64,000 nt of DNA from Rossellomorea sp. SC111 (GCF_024733565.1 NZ_JANIOC010000001.1:62001-126000), one strand, 5' to 3'; counted from the stretch's first letter, positions 1 to 8,593 are shown. Numbers and translations: made by a program. The notes: a model not told the origin generated them from the letters alone.

Positions 1-278
1 TCACTCATTAACCTTCCTGCAATCGGATTAGAGCCTATATGTGAAGCAATCACTTTCCGCACTCGATTCTCTGCGACCAATTGACCGATGCCGATGTGGG
101 GGAAACCTGTGTCGTTTCCGATGATGGTAAGATCTTTCACACCCCATTTCAGAAGATGGTTTATCATGGTAGGCGGTGAGCCAACCCCTCCAAACCCACC
201 AAACATCAACGTCATTTCATCATGAAAATAGGGGCGGATTTCACCATAATGCCTCATTTTGTTGTGATGTGTTGACAT
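1..278 (-). CDS. CoA-transferase subunit A (partial, C-terminus outside window)
   Basis: N-terminal 92 residues of a family I CoA-transferase alpha subunit, which moves CoA between acyl groups together with a beta subunit. The Gly-rich segment MFGGFGGVGSPP near residue 25 and the following TIIGNDTG and SNPIAGRLMSE segments are typical of the ScoA/AtoD/YodS family. The ATG directly follows the TAG stop of yodT, and an AAGGTGA SD lies in the end of yodT, so the two are co-translated. In B. subtilis yodR/yodS/yodT sit in the kamA operon for lysine-type amino-acid breakdown in the mother cell; here yodT comes first. The gene runs off the left edge. Family is clear, substrate is inference. Confidence 0.85.
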   Translation of the reverse strand, partial: MSTHHNKMRHYGEIRPYFHDEMTLMFGGFGGVGSPPTMINHLLKWGVKDLTIIGNDTGFPHIGIGQLVAENRVRKVIASHIGSNPIAGRLMS

Positions 279-1586
279 CTAAGTCACCTTCCAATTCTCT
301 GCTGCCATTTGAAAAGTCCTTCTCAACCTTTTAACAATCTCCTCGAGCTCTCTTTTCGTACTGTTCAATGGTGGTGCAACCATTATGGCAGAGCCCTTCC
401 TACCATCTATTCCAGCTGACGCAGGGTATAATAATATTCCGTTTTCCACTCCATTCTGAACGATGAAAGACGTAAATCCTGTTCCGCGTTCATCAAATTC
501 AATCCCCCACATGAGGCCCCTTCCCCTGATGTCCTGAATAAAGGAAAATTCCGTTCTGCATTTTTCCAGGAGATTCTTTAAATAGGTCCCTTTCTGATCG
601 ACCCCTTCAATGATTCTTTCTGAATCTATCAGCTTAAGAACGGCCAATGCAGCAGTCGCAGACATGGGATTCCCACTGAAGGTATGACCGCTCATGATTA
701 CTTTACTTCCATGTACGATCGGTTCCATGATCTTCTCTGAAATGAGGGTTGCAGCGATCGGGGCATATCCGGCACTCAGGCCCTTGCCAACTGCGACGAT
801 ATCTGCCTTAACCCCCCATTGTTCTAACGCTAAGAAGGTTCCCGTCCTTCCGCATCCGGTCATCACCTCGTCGGAAATGAACAAAATGTCATGGGCTTCA
901 CAGATTTCCTTAATCCGTCCGTAATATCCCTTGGGAGGGGTGATTGCTCCCCCTGCCGCTCCAATGATTGGTTCTGCGATAAACGCAGCTATGTTTGCAG
1001 CTCCTATTCTGCTTATCATGGTATCCAGTTGGGACGCACATGCCAACCCGCATGAAGGGTAAGTCTTCCCAAATGGACAGTGTGCACAATAAGGCGGTTC
1101 AATGGTTGGCCAGTCCCCTAAAAACGAATCAAACCGTTCCCTTCTTGATGGATGACCTGAAGCTGATAAGGCACCAAAGGTGATTCCGTGATAACTGAGC
1201 CACCGTGATAATATTTTCCTCTTCAACGGCTTCCCTTTCTCCTGCCAATGTTGAATGGCGATCTTAATGGCTGTTTCCACTGCCTCTGAGCCACTATTTA
1301 CAAAGAACGTCCAGGGATAACCTGTTTTCTCATTCAAAAAGGAGGCTAACTCCTCTGCCGGCTGATTGCTGAACTGTGATCGATACACAAACGCCACTTT
1401 GTTTCCTTGATTCACGATGGATTGAAGAATTTCTTCCATACCATGTCCCAAATTTGCCGTCACCGCTCCAGAACAGGCATCTACATATTCATGGCCATCG
1501 GTGTCATACAAATAAACACCCTTTCCATAATCAATCGTTGGATATTGCTCCCCAATCAACGGTTTTATTAAATGCGAATGAGGCAT
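279..1586 (-). CDS. yodT: Class III PLP-dependent aminotransferase, YodT-like
   Basis: 435-residue fold-type I aminotransferase. The DEVMTGCGRTG segment and the PLP-lysine context AVGKGLSAGYAP are present, as is FVNSGSEAVETA for cofactor phosphate binding. A Cys-rich insert (PYCAHCPFGKTYPSCGLAC) lies near the middle. The reading frame stays open 29 codons further upstream, but the ATG at 1586 has a strong AGGAGGGGG SD and gives a family-like N-terminus, so it was chosen. It is followed with no gap by a CoA-transferase subunit. B. subtilis YodT belongs to the sigma-E kamA-yodPQRST operon; an acetyl-beta-lysine-type substrate is only an inference from that context. Confidence 0.85.
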   Translation of the reverse strand: MPHSHLIKPLIGEQYPTIDYGKGVYLYDTDGHEYVDACSGAVTANLGHGMEEILQSIVNQGNKVAFVYRSQFSNQPAEELASFLNEKTGYPWTFFVNSGSEAVETAIKIAIQHWQEKGKPLKRKILSRWLSYHGITFGALSASGHPSRRERFDSFLGDWPTIEPPYCAHCPFGKTYPSCGLACASQLDTMISRIGAANIAAFIAEPIIGAAGGAITPPKGYYGRIKEICEAHDILFISDEVMTGCGRTGTFLALEQWGVKADIVAVGKGLSAGYAPIAATLISEKIMEPIVHGSKVIMSGHTFSGNPMSATAALAVLKLIDSERIIEGVDQKGTYLKNLLEKCRTEFSFIQDIRGRGLMWGIEFDERGTGFTSFIVQNGVENGILLYPASAGIDGRKGSAIMVAPPLNSTKRELEEIVKRLRRTFQMAAENWKVT

Positions 1587-1915
1587 TGTTCCCCCTCCTG
1601 AAAGAATCAGATTCGTACTCTCTTTCGATTCGCTCATCTGGATGCTCATCAAGATTTCCCATACATTATTCATATGTGTGAAAAGCCGAATCTTTCATTT
1701 TTTATTAAAAAATCATCTTATCTTTGGATTTCCTCTGAAAACAGGCAACGATAGAAAGAGAGTTTACTTTTTTCTCTGATTGAAATATACTAAAATTCTC
1801 AAAAATTCGACAAAATTTCTCCGAATGGACTAGATATATTAGGTCGATATGTATAAAATAATGGTAAGTTCATCCTTTGATGCTACTTTTTGCTTATCTT
1901 CAGGAGGGGGAAACG

Positions 1916-3706
1916 GTGAAAAAGATTAGAGAAAAAAAACTAAAAGCGCCAAAAAGAAAGAAAGTAAAAACAGAAAGTTCTAAGAAGACCTTTGGTATGT
2001 TCTCTTATTTTCGTACAATAAGAGGAAAAGTCGTCCTGTCATTCGGTCTTTTGACCATTGTCCTGTTGGTCCTTGCGTCTACTTCTTACTTCAATATGAT
2101 GAAGCTCAAGAAAGAGATCGACACATTGATCACATACGATATGAAAGTCGATACCAAATTAAAGGATCTTTCAAAAGTCTTAAATGATATCGAAATCGGG
2201 GAGCAAGGCTTTGTTATTACAGGTGCGACAGGCTTTCTGGCACCCTATCAAAATGGAAAAAAAGAAGTGGAAGGTCAAATCAAAGACTTAAATTCGCTCT
2301 TGAAAGATGACCCCGAGCAGATTGAAAAGATGGGGAAAATTGAAGCCCAATACGGATTCTGGATGCAATTTGTCGATCGGGTGATCGAGACCAGGAAAGA
2401 TAAGGGTCTCGAAAAAGCTGCAAACCTCGTCGAAACAGGAGTGGGTAAAAAATATCTGGACGGCATTCGTTCATATGTAGATATGATCATCGTGGACCAG
2501 CAAAAAGACCTGGATGATCGTATCGACTCACTGACCCGACAAGTTCAGCTATCGCAAATCGTCACCATCGGCTTATCGGCATTCGCGGTTCTGTTAGCGG
2601 TATTCTTTGGAATCATTTTATCTCATACGATTAAAACCAATACAAAGAAAATCAGTACATCTATTTTAGAGATCGCCAATGCAGGTGGAGATTTAACGAA
2701 ACGAATCCATGTAAAATCAAAAGATGAGTTAGCTGACCTGGCCTCTGATACGAATCAGCTTATCGCAGGGATTGCCATCCTTGTAAAGCAGGTTTCTGAG
2801 ATGGCAGAAAACGTATCGGCAAGCAGCCAGGAACTTCTCGCATCTGCAGAGGAAACATCGCGCACGATTACGTCCATTGCGGAAACATCGAGTGAAATTG
2901 CAGCTGGAAGTGACCAGACGACACATCGAATGTCCTCTTCTTTAGAAAAAATGAACAGCCTGGAGGAGGCAGCACGCTTCTTATTCAACCAGGCAGAACT
3001 TGTAAGACAAACCGCCCGGGATATGAGGGCCGTTGCTGAAAAAGGTGGTAAAACCGTCCACGCCTCTTCAACTAAAATGATGAGCATTGAAGAAACCATG
3101 TCCAATACTAGTGAAACCGTCGAAGCCTTGGGGCAACGTTCAACGCAAATCACCACTATTATTGGCACTATCACTGACATTGCCGAACAAACCAACCTTC
3201 TCGCACTGAATGCTGCCATCGAAGCAGCCAGGGCCGGGGAACACGGCAGGGGATTTGCAGTCGTAGCAGATGAAGTCAGAAAGCTCGCTGAACAATCCCG
3301 ACAGGCTGCCAAGGGGGTAACGGAGATTGTCCACAGCATTCAGGAAGAAGTCAATATCATCATAAAGCAAAATTCTGATGGGGTGAAGGAAGTTATTGCA
3401 GGTGTTGAAATCACCAATGAAACCAATGCATCCCTTGAAGATATCCTGAGTCAAACGACGAAAACAACGGTTGTCGTGGATGAAATGGTCGACTATATTC
3501 AAAATACACTGAATCTCAGTCAAGAGGTGGCCACTTCATTTGCCCAAGTAAATGAAATTGCAGAAACGACCGCTTCCAACACCGAAACCACTGCCGCTGC
3601 GTCAGAGGAAGGATCTGCTGCCATGGAACAAGTCACGGCAAGTGCATCCGAACTTTCACAGCAAGCTGAAAAACTGAAAGAGTTAATTTCGAGCTTTAAA
3701 ATATAA
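1916..3706 (+). CDS. Methyl-accepting chemotaxis protein with CHASE3 sensor domain
   Basis: 596-residue membrane chemoreceptor. A Lys/Arg-rich N-terminus is followed by TM1 (about residues 38-58), an extracytoplasmic CHASE3-type helical domain (GEQGFVITG segment), TM2 (about 208-235), a HAMP linker and a cytoplasmic signalling coiled coil. The hairpin tip, with [19 protein letters not shown] and [16 protein letters not shown] around residues 421-460, is the CheA/CheW contact. The GTG start follows AGGAGGGG by 6 nt; an upstream ATG in frame lacks an SD. A GTCGATAT box near 1847-1854 resembles a sigma-D -10, but no matching -35 was found. The ligand is unknown. An intrinsic terminator follows. 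Confidence 0.93.
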   Translation: MKKIREKKLKAPKRKKVKTESSKKTFGMFSYFRTIRGKVVLSFGLLTIVLLVLASTSYFNMMKLKKEIDTLITYDMKVDTKLKDLSKVLNDIEIGEQGFVITGATGFLAPYQNGKKEVEGQIKDLNSLLKDDPEQIEKMGKIEAQYGFWMQFVDRVIETRKDKGLEKAANLVETGVGKKYLDGIRSYVDMIIVDQQKDLDDRIDSLTRQVQLSQIVTIGLSAFAVLLAVFFGIILSHTIKTNTKKISTSILEIANAGGDLTKRIHVKSKDELADLASDTNQLIAGIAILVKQVSEMAENVSASSQELLASAEETSRTITSIAETSSEIAAGSDQTTHRMSSSLEKMNSLEEAARFLFNQAELVRQTARDMRAVAEKGGKTVHASSTKMMSIEETMSNTSETVEALGQRSTQITTIIGTITDIAEQTNLLALNAAIEAARAGEHGRGFAVVADEVRKLAEQSRQAAKGVTEIVHSIQEEVNIIIKQNSDGVKEVIAGVEITNETNASLEDILSQTTKTTVVVDEMVDYIQNTLNLSQEVATSFAQVNEIAETTASNTETTAAASEEGSAAMEQVTASASELSQQAEKLKELISSFKI

Positions 3707-3711
3707 TCCAA

Positions 3712-3742
3712 AAAGAGCTGGCTTAGGGACAGCTCTTTTTTT
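3712..3742 (+). terminator. Intrinsic terminator after the chemoreceptor gene
   Basis: AAAGAGCTG stem, 9-nt loop, CAGCTCTTT, then a T run. It starts a few bases after the stop codon. Confidence 0.85.
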
Positions 3743-3773
3743 CATCATTATTTTCAAATATCACAGAAACGGA

Positions 3774-3920
3774 TTAATGTCCGCAGTAACAAACGGCTCC
3801 AATAATAATCAACAGGATGAATAATACAACGATCAACGCAAAACCATTCCCGCCACAACCGGCAGCCGGATAAGCATACCCGCCTTGATAACACGGATCA
3901 CAACCATATCCATAGTTCAT
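3774..3920 (-). CDS. YjcZ-family small sporulation membrane peptide
   Basis: 48-residue peptide: a Tyr/Gly/Cys-rich head ([17 protein letters not shown]), a [21 protein letters not shown] membrane segment spanning roughly residues 21-41, and a short Cys-containing tail. The [18 protein letters not shown] core is the signature of the YjcZ/SscA family of small spore-assembly peptides. A GAGGAGTGAT SD lies 4-6 nt before the ATG. It is a single-gene unit on the minus strand. Exact role unknown; sporulation expression is inferred from the family. Confidence 0.85.
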   Translation of the reverse strand: MNYGYGCDPCYQGGYAYPAAGCGGNGFALIVVLFILLIIIGAVCYCGH

Positions 3921-4086
3921 ACCTATCACTCCTCAATAATTTATTTATTTACCTTATACTCTATGTCATTCACCTAGAAAGTGTTTGTGCATTCGCCCAT
4001 TTTATTTGAAGGTACCTTTTTACGCATTGAATTTGAGGGAGTGTAAGTGAAATTGCAGGGTGAATTTTACATCTTCTCTAACACAA

Positions 4087-4117
4087 TAAAAAAAGACCGG
4101 CATCTTCGCCGGTCTTT
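4087..4117 (-). terminator. Intrinsic terminator of ypqE
   Basis: GACCGGC / GCCGGTC stem flanked by AAA/TTT and, in the minus direction, followed by a T run. It lies just after the ypqE stop. Confidence 0.85.
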
Positions 4118-4127
4118 CCTCTCTTCA

Positions 4128-4628
4128 TTACTTAGAAGAGATCTCCAACACTTCTTCCTGTCCTGCTGTCACGGTTGTCACGTCTTTTTTCACAAGATCA
4201 CCCATGTCGTCGCCGTTTGTGATGATGATGGGTGTAATGGTGCTTTTCGCTTTTTCTTTTACAAGTTCCAGGTCATACGTTATCAGTGGATCTCCAATAC
4301 TCACTTTTGAACCTTCTGAAATATGTGCCTCAAACCCTTCACCGTTCATTGAAACCGTTTCAAGTCCGATATGAATCAGGATTTCAGCACCGTTTTTCGC
4401 TTTGATACCAACTGCGTGTTTTGTCGGGAAAAGCTGCATGACTTCACCGTCTACAGGTGAAACGACTTTCCCTATTGTCGGATCGATGGCAATTCCATCC
4501 CCCATCATTTTTTGTGAAAATACAGGGTCCGGCACTTCTTCAAGTGACTTTACGGCTCCTGTTAAAGGTGCTACAGCATTGACCGTTTTAGGAGCTTCTT
4601 CTTTTTTACCAAAAAGCTTTTTAAGCAT
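4128..4628 (-). CDS. ypqE: PTS glucose-type EIIA domain protein, YpqE-like
   Basis: 166-residue single-domain EIIA of the glucose/sucrose PTS family, a cytoplasmic phosphocarrier receiving phosphate from HPr. The phosphorylatable His is in EILIHIGLETV (about residue 90) and the supporting His in PTKHAVGI. The GDPLITYDLE and PVDGEVM segments fit the family beta-barrel. Two ATGs are possible, at 4634 and 4628. The downstream one was chosen because AGGTGA abuts the first and lies 6 nt before the second. It stands alone without EIIB/EIIC, next to msrAB as in B. subtilis. A TGTGA-N6-TCACA palindrome lies 80-95 nt upstream of the start. Confidence 0.88.
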   Translation of the reverse strand: MLKKLFGKKEEAPKTVNAVAPLTGAVKSLEEVPDPVFSQKMMGDGIAIDPTIGKVVSPVDGEVMQLFPTKHAVGIKAKNGAEILIHIGLETVSMNGEGFEAHISEGSKVSIGDPLITYDLELVKEKAKSTITPIIITNGDDMGDLVKKDVTTVTAGQEEVLEISSK

Positions 4629-4708
4629 CAACATTCACCTTCCTCTTCATATTTTTATATACACATATGTAACTCAACGTAAACATGAAAAATCTATTTT
4701 AGCACATA

Positions 4709-4724
4709 TGTGAATTTTTTCACA
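4709..4724. promoter_or_regulatory. CRP/FNR-type palindrome upstream of ypqE
   Basis: Exact TGTGA-ATTTTT-TCACA palindrome between msrB and ypqE, the consensus of the Crp/Fnr family and of B. subtilis Fnr sites. No well-placed -10 was found 30-35 nt downstream on the minus strand, so function is less certain than for the oxidase site at 41790. Confidence 0.4.
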
Positions 4725-4737
4725 GCAATTCAATAGA

Positions 4738-5160
4738 TTAGAATAATTTCTTGTATGCTCCATAGCCTTCATCTTCCAATTTCTCGACGGGGACAAATCT
4801 GAGTGCTGCCGAATTGATACAATACCGGAGTTTCGTCGGACCGGGTCCATCGTTGAACACGTGACCCAGATGAGAATCGGCTTCCTTGCTTCTTACTTCT
4901 GTCCGCACCATAAAGTGACTTCTATCTTCCTTTTCAGAAACTTCCTCAACATCGATCGGTTTGGTGAAACTTGGCCATCCGCAACCGGCATCATACTTGT
5001 CCTTCGAGCTGAAAAGTGGTTTCCCCGAGACGACATCGACGTAGATGCCCTCTTCAAACGTATTCCAATACTCATTTCTAAACGGCGGCTCCGTTCCATT
5101 GTTTTGAGTGACATCATATTGCTCGGGTGTCAGCTTTTTCTTTAAATCATCTTTACTCAT
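4738..5160 (-). CDS. msrB: Peptide-methionine (R)-S-oxide reductase MsrB
   Basis: 140-residue enzyme that reduces methionine-R-sulfoxide in oxidised proteins. Conserved family segments are visible: [16 protein letters not shown], and the catalytic-Cys motif [11 protein letters not shown] near residue 118. The usual pair of zinc-binding CxxC motifs is absent, as in some Bacillus MsrB proteins. The ATG at 5160 follows a GGAGGG SD. It overlaps the 3' end of msrA by 8 nt, so the two S- and R-stereospecific reductases are one operon, in the order msrA-msrB. Confidence 0.95.
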   Translation of the reverse strand: MSKDDLKKKLTPEQYDVTQNNGTEPPFRNEYWNTFEEGIYVDVVSGKPLFSSKDKYDAGCGWPSFTKPIDVEEVSEKEDRSHFMVRTEVRSKEADSHLGHVFNDGPGPTKLRYCINSAALRFVPVEKLEDEGYGAYKKLF

Positions 5161-5698
5161 TCTTATCCCTCCAATGATTTTCAATAAATGCAACTCTTCC
5201 AGATCCCCTGCTGTATCGTTGATAATGACCCGGGTTTTTTTTGTAATAATCCTGATGGTATTCTTCTGCAGGATAAAATTCCTTGGCAGGTAAAATCTCT
5301 GTGGCGATGGGCTTAGAGAAGATCCCTGACTGCCCCAGCCTTTCCTTCGATTTCTCGGCGAGCATTTTCTGCTCTTCATCATGGTAAAAAATGACCGTCT
5401 TATACGAATGGCCCCTGTCAAAAAACTGACCGCCGGGATCCGTTGGGTCGATTTGCTGCCAGTACAGCTCCAATAACTTCTCGTAAGAAAAAACTCCCGG
5501 ATCATATTCGATTTGAACGGCCTCATAATGACCCGTCGTTTCTGAACATACTTCTTTATAAGATGGATTTGGAACGTGTCCCCCTGTGTATCCGGAGGTC
5601 ACACTGCCAATTCCGGGCTCTTCATCAAAAGGTTTTACCATGCACCAGAAACACCCTCCGGCAAACGTGGCCTTTTGATACGTTGCAGCTTCTGACAT
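5153..5698 (-). CDS. msrA: Peptide-methionine (S)-S-oxide reductase MsrA
   Basis: 181-residue MsrA. The catalytic motif GGCFWCMV lies near residue 14, followed by [19 protein letters not shown] and [12 protein letters not shown], all family hallmarks. It reduces methionine-S-sulfoxide with thioredoxin as donor and partners the overlapping msrB. Three in-frame ATGs precede or coincide with the start; the one at 5698 (MSEAATYQ) lies about 9 nt after an AAAGGA SD and matches the family N-terminus. A spacer to the left edge of the rsgA unit carries that unit's terminator. Confidence 0.95.
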   Translation of the reverse strand: MSEAATYQKATFAGGCFWCMVKPFDEEPGIGSVTSGYTGGHVPNPSYKEVCSETTGHYEAVQIEYDPGVFSYEKLLELYWQQIDPTDPGGQFFDRGHSYKTVIFYHDEEQKMLAEKSKERLGQSGIFSKPIATEILPAKEFYPAEEYHQDYYKKNPGHYQRYSRGSGRVAFIENHWRDKNE

Positions 5699-5810
5699 TC
5701 TCATCATCCTTTCCATAACATTCTCTTACACTATTCCCTTTGTATGCGATTTTAACGCATTACTGTTAAAAAGGGAAAGCAATTAGCTTGAATCGATCCT
5801 CACCATGACT

Positions 5811-5846
5811 AAAAAAAGAGCGCCCACCAAAGGGTCACTCTTTTCA
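5811..5846 (-). terminator. Intrinsic terminator of rsgA
   Basis: Minus-strand AAAGAGTGACCC / GGGCGCTCTTT stem with one bulge, followed by a T run, directly after the rsgA stop. Confidence 0.8.
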
Positions 5847-5850
5847 TCAT

Positions 5851-6876
5851 TTATTTAAGCTTTCTCTGCTTACCAATATTTTTCCACTTCTTTCGCTCCA
5901 AAGATTCTAACCGCTTATTTCCCCGTCTTTCCATATACGCGATTTCCCTTTGCAGTTTCTGATAGTGTTCGAGCCTCTCCTCTGAAAGGCTTCCTTCTTC
6001 AATGGCCATACGAATCCCGCAGCCTGGTTCTTCCTCATGTTGGCAGTCATTGAATCGGCAGTGAAGGGCTAATTCCTCAATGTCATTATATTGTGTGGAC
6101 AATCCTTCCTGCCCCTGCCATAATTGAATTTCTCTCATCCCGGGTGTATCAATGATCGCAGCACCATTTTCTAACATGAACAGTTCCCGATGAGTCGTTG
6201 TATGACGGCCCTTATCATCGGATTCCCTTATTTCCTTTGTCTTCTGGACGTCATATCCTACAAGCAGATTGGTCAGTGTGGATTTTCCCACTCCTGAAGA
6301 ACCAACGAGGGCGACGGTTTGCCCTTTAGCTAAATAAGGAATCAGGTCCTCTATCCCTTCCCGACTGATGGCACTTATGGTAACGACTTTCACACCAAGC
6401 AAAGTATTCTCCACTTCTCTTTTCTTTTCTTCTATATCGGAACACGTATCCGATTTTGTGAGGACGATGACAGGGTTTGCACCGCTTTCCCAGCATAGAA
6501 GTAAATAGCGCTCCATCCGCTTGCTATTGAGATCGTCATTTAATGAAGATAGGATGAAGACAGTATTGATATTTGTAGCAATGATTTGTTCTTCTGCTTC
6601 ATTTCCTGCTTTTTTCCTCGAGAATTTACTAGTCCGTGGCAGTACCTTTTCAATGACCGCCCCTTCCTTGCTTAGAAGTACCCAGTCACCTACGGCGGGT
6701 AGATCTTCGCGCTGAACGGTGTCAAACCTGAGTTTCCCTGAAATTTTGCTTAACACTTCCCCTGTTCTTGTCATGACCATAAAGGCACCCCTTTGTTCGG
6801 TCACAACCCTTCCCAATATAAAGCCTTCTTCTGTCAGGTGGTTCATCATTTCAAAAACTGTTTCTTTAGTATTCAA
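5851..6876 (-). CDS. rsgA: RsgA-family circularly permuted GTPase (long paralog)
   Basis: 341-residue GTPase of the RsgA/YjeQ family, which acts in late 30S maturation. Order of motifs is permuted: OB-fold N-terminus, G4 (LTKSD), G5 (ISAISREG), G1 (GSSGVGKST), G3 (DTPGM), then the zinc cluster HCRFNDCQHEEEPGC. It is longer than the usual ~300 residues, with a basic C-terminal helix ending KKWKNIGKQRKLK. The start is TTG at 6876, 7 nt after GGGAGG; the upstream in-frame TTG lies within the SD. A second, canonical RsgA (YloQ) is expected elsewhere, so this is probably a paralog. Its only route of transcription passes through the hairpin at 6896-6934. Confidence 0.9.
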   Translation of the reverse strand: MNTKETVFEMMNHLTEEGFILGRVVTEQRGAFMVMTRTGEVLSKISGKLRFDTVQREDLPAVGDWVLLSKEGAVIEKVLPRTSKFSRKKAGNEAEEQIIATNINTVFILSSLNDDLNSKRMERYLLLCWESGANPVIVLTKSDTCSDIEEKKREVENTLLGVKVVTISAISREGIEDLIPYLAKGQTVALVGSSGVGKSTLTNLLVGYDVQKTKEIRESDDKGRHTTTHRELFMLENGAAIIDTPGMREIQLWQGQEGLSTQYNDIEELALHCRFNDCQHEEEPGCGIRMAIEEGSLSEERLEHYQKLQREIAYMERRGNKRLESLERKKWKNIGKQRKLK

Positions 6877-6895
6877 CTTGTTTCCTCCCAAAATA

Positions 6896-6934
6896 AAAAA
6901 TCCGTTGCGTGGTTCGACACGTCAACGGATTTTT
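6896..6934 (-). terminator. Attenuator terminator in the rsgA leader
   Basis: 12-bp stem AAAAATCCGTTG / CAACGGATTTTT with an inner CGTG/CACG extension, then TTTTTTATTTT running straight into the rsgA SD. There is no room for a promoter between it and rsgA. Its 5' arm and loop (GTTGACGTG, TC, GAACC) are complementary to 6980-6995 inside the leader ORF. Confidence 0.8.
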
Positions 6935-6956
6935 CACGATAGAAGAAATGAATAAA

Positions 6957-7046
6957 TCAAAGAATCCCGTTTAAAGTGAGTTGACGTGCAGAACCGATAT
7001 AATACGTATTTACATTAGCCTTTTGCTCAATTAATGATAGGTTCAT
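6957..7046 (-). CDS. 29-residue leader peptide of the rsgA attenuator
   Basis: ORF of 29 codons, MNLSLIEQKANVN... ending ...QLTLNGIL, with a GGGTGAT SD 5-7 nt before the ATG and a predicted promoter 34 nt upstream. Codons 18-23 (GGTTC, TG, CACGTCAAC) can pair with the 5' half of the downstream terminator, giving 5 + 9 base pairs around a 2-nt mismatch. This is the arrangement of ribosome-controlled attenuators such as those of ermK or bmrCD. Peptide sequence not recognised. Which codon, drug or condition could stall the ribosome cannot be read from the sequence. Confidence 0.65.
   Translation of the reverse strand: MNLSLIEQKANVNTYYIGSARQLTLNGIL
6980..6995 (-). promoter_or_regulatory. Antiterminator segment within leader codons
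   Basis: Minus-strand GGTTC-TG-CACGTCAAC, the 16-nt partner of GTTGACGTG-TC-GAACC in the terminator. Pairing of the two excludes formation of the 12-bp terminator stem. Confidence 0.65.
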
Positions 7047-7079
7047 ATGACATCACCCACTTTCTCAATTAGTACTTTC

Positions 7080-7108
7080 ATTATCCAATATTTTCATCCG
7101 GATTGCAA
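7080..7108 (-). promoter_or_regulatory. Sigma-A promoter of the leader-rsgA unit
   Basis: TTGCAA and GATAAT separated by 17 bp on the minus strand. Predicted start near 7073 gives a ~27-nt 5' UTR before the leader peptide and a ~178-nt terminated leader RNA. Confidence 0.7.
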
Positions 7109-7202
7109 GCTATATTTCTGATTTTTATAAAAATAGGTATTTTCACCATTTTTTCTCACCGGCATATTCTATTGTGTTAATACTGTTAAGGGAGAGATAC
7201 GG

Positions 7203-7943
7203 ATGAGCCAACATGATTATCTGACGAAAGCTGCAATGTATGACTTGTTATCCGGGTATTATAAATATTCTGATCCGTCCATGCACGTTCATTACTACCA
7301 GAAACATCTTAAATATATGAGGCTTGCCATGCAGGCGCAACGAGCTGACATGACAACCTCTACTCAGCCTTCGTACGTCCGTGTGTTACATGCCGTCCCC
7401 GATGCACCGAATGTAGATGTATACGTAAACGGAAAGCGGGTATTACGGAATGTAGCCTTTAAAGACGTAAGCGATTATTTAACATTGCCAGCCGGTAAAT
7501 ATCATATTGATGTATATCCTGCAGGTACAAGTGTGACAACAGTCATTAGTAAAAAAGTAAAAATCGATCCAGGAAAAATTTACACTCTTGCAGCTGTCGG
7601 AACACTTAATAAAATGCAATTACTTCCTTATTTAGATGATCCAACAGTACCAAATGGAGAAACAAAGGTAAAGTTCATTCATCTTTCCCCTGATGCCCCA
7701 GCTGTTGATATAGCTGTAAAAGGCGGGGATGTCATATTCCCGGATATATCCTTTAAACAAGCGAGCGATTATCTTGGGTTGACTCCCATGACCGTCAATC
7801 TAGAGGCAAGGGTCGCCGGAAGTGAAAACAGTGTACTGAGTGTTCCGAAGGTAAAGCTGAGCCCGAATCAGGCATACACGATCGTTGCAGTCGGATTAGC
7901 CAATGGAACCCCGGAACTGGAAGCTCTCCTGTTGAAAGGATAA
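7203..7943 (+). CDS. DUF4397 domain protein with two tandem domains
   Basis: 246-residue protein with two copies of the DUF4397 fold. The first (about 58-140) contains YVRVLHAVPDAPNVDVYVNG; the second (about 147-245) contains VKFIHLSPDAPAVDIAVKGG. There is no evident signal peptide; the first ~55 residues are Tyr/His/Met-rich. SD AAGGGAGAG precedes the ATG by 7 nt. It is a single-gene unit closed by a terminator. The family is common in Bacillus and often cell-surface associated, but no biochemical role is established that I can name. Confidence 0.85.
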   Translation: MSQHDYLTKAAMYDLLSGYYKYSDPSMHVHYYQKHLKYMRLAMQAQRADMTTSTQPSYVRVLHAVPDAPNVDVYVNGKRVLRNVAFKDVSDYLTLPAGKYHIDVYPAGTSVTTVISKKVKIDPGKIYTLAAVGTLNKMQLLPYLDDPTVPNGETKVKFIHLSPDAPAVDIAVKGGDVIFPDISFKQASDYLGLTPMTVNLEARVAGSENSVLSVPKVKLSPNQAYTIVAVGLANGTPELEALLLKG

Positions 7944-7970
7944 AATCCCAGCATAAAAGGTTACAACACA

Positions 7971-8004
7971 AAAAAAGGTGACTCCAGCAGGAAGCCACCT
8001 TTTT
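7971..8004. terminator. Bidirectional terminator between DUF4397 gene and ypmS
   Basis: AAAAAGGTG / CACCTTTTT stem with A and T tracts on both sides, between convergent genes. Confidence 0.85.
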
Positions 8005-8005
8005 C

Positions 8006-8593
8006 TTATTGTGCACGGTCGACAGGGACGAGAAGTCTGAATGAAATATTATCCTCTTTCAAATCAAATTCGTTTGCCCGTACTTTCACATCACTCTTCA
8101 GTTTCATATCTTGCAGTGAGACATAAATCAATTCATCATTGGGTTGAATCTTTACCCAGTCCGGGAAATTATAAGAATCTCTGATCACTTTCAATACATA
8201 GTTGACCGGAAGATTCAGTGAACCTACTGAAATGGATTTTTGTTTTAACAGAATATCCCCATTATCCAACGCCTTCGGTTCGAAACTCAATTTAAAGTCC
8301 AGATCTGAAGTAAATACAGGGACGGACCCCAGTAGTTCAACATCATCCTTGAGCTGAACATCGTAATCCACCGGCCCTTTCATCCCTTCTTCTTCAATAT
8401 AATGTTCAATGATAAGATTTAAGTCTTTCTTGTTGGTCTCTACATTAAATCCTACTTGTTGATCTGTATTTTTATTGTCGTCGGGCAGGGCATCGTCCTT
8501 TACAGGCATAAAGATCATGGACACAATGATGACGAATCCCAGAATGATCATACCTAAAAGGACAAAGAAGCCTACCTTCCATTTGTTCTTCAT
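8006..8593 (-). CDS. ypmS: YpmS-like DUF2140 membrane-anchored protein
   Basis: 195-residue protein with one N-terminal membrane helix (about residues 7-29, VGFFVLLGMIILGFVIIVS) and an extracytoplasmic beta-rich domain. The pattern of LKSISVGSLNLPV-type strands and the C-terminal SFRLLVPVD matches the YpmS/DUF2140 family. The start codon overlaps the ypmR stop (ATGA), the same pair and order as in B. subtilis. Function unknown; a cell-envelope role with the lipoprotein hydrolase YpmR is inference. Confidence 0.88.
   Translation of the reverse strand: MKNKWKVGFFVLLGMIILGFVIIVSMIFMPVKDDALPDDNKNTDQQVGFNVETNKKDLNLIIEHYIEEEGMKGPVDYDVQLKDDVELLGSVPVFTSDLDFKLSFEPKALDNGDILLKQKSISVGSLNLPVNYVLKVIRDSYNFPDWVKIQPNDELIYVSLQDMKLKSDVKVRANEFDLKEDNISFRLLVPVDRAQ

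Noticed and set aside
1847-1854. GTCGATAT resembling a sigma-D -10 upstream of the chemoreceptor gene
   Set aside because: No TAAA-type -35 at 13-16 bp, so the promoter call is not supported beyond one half-site.
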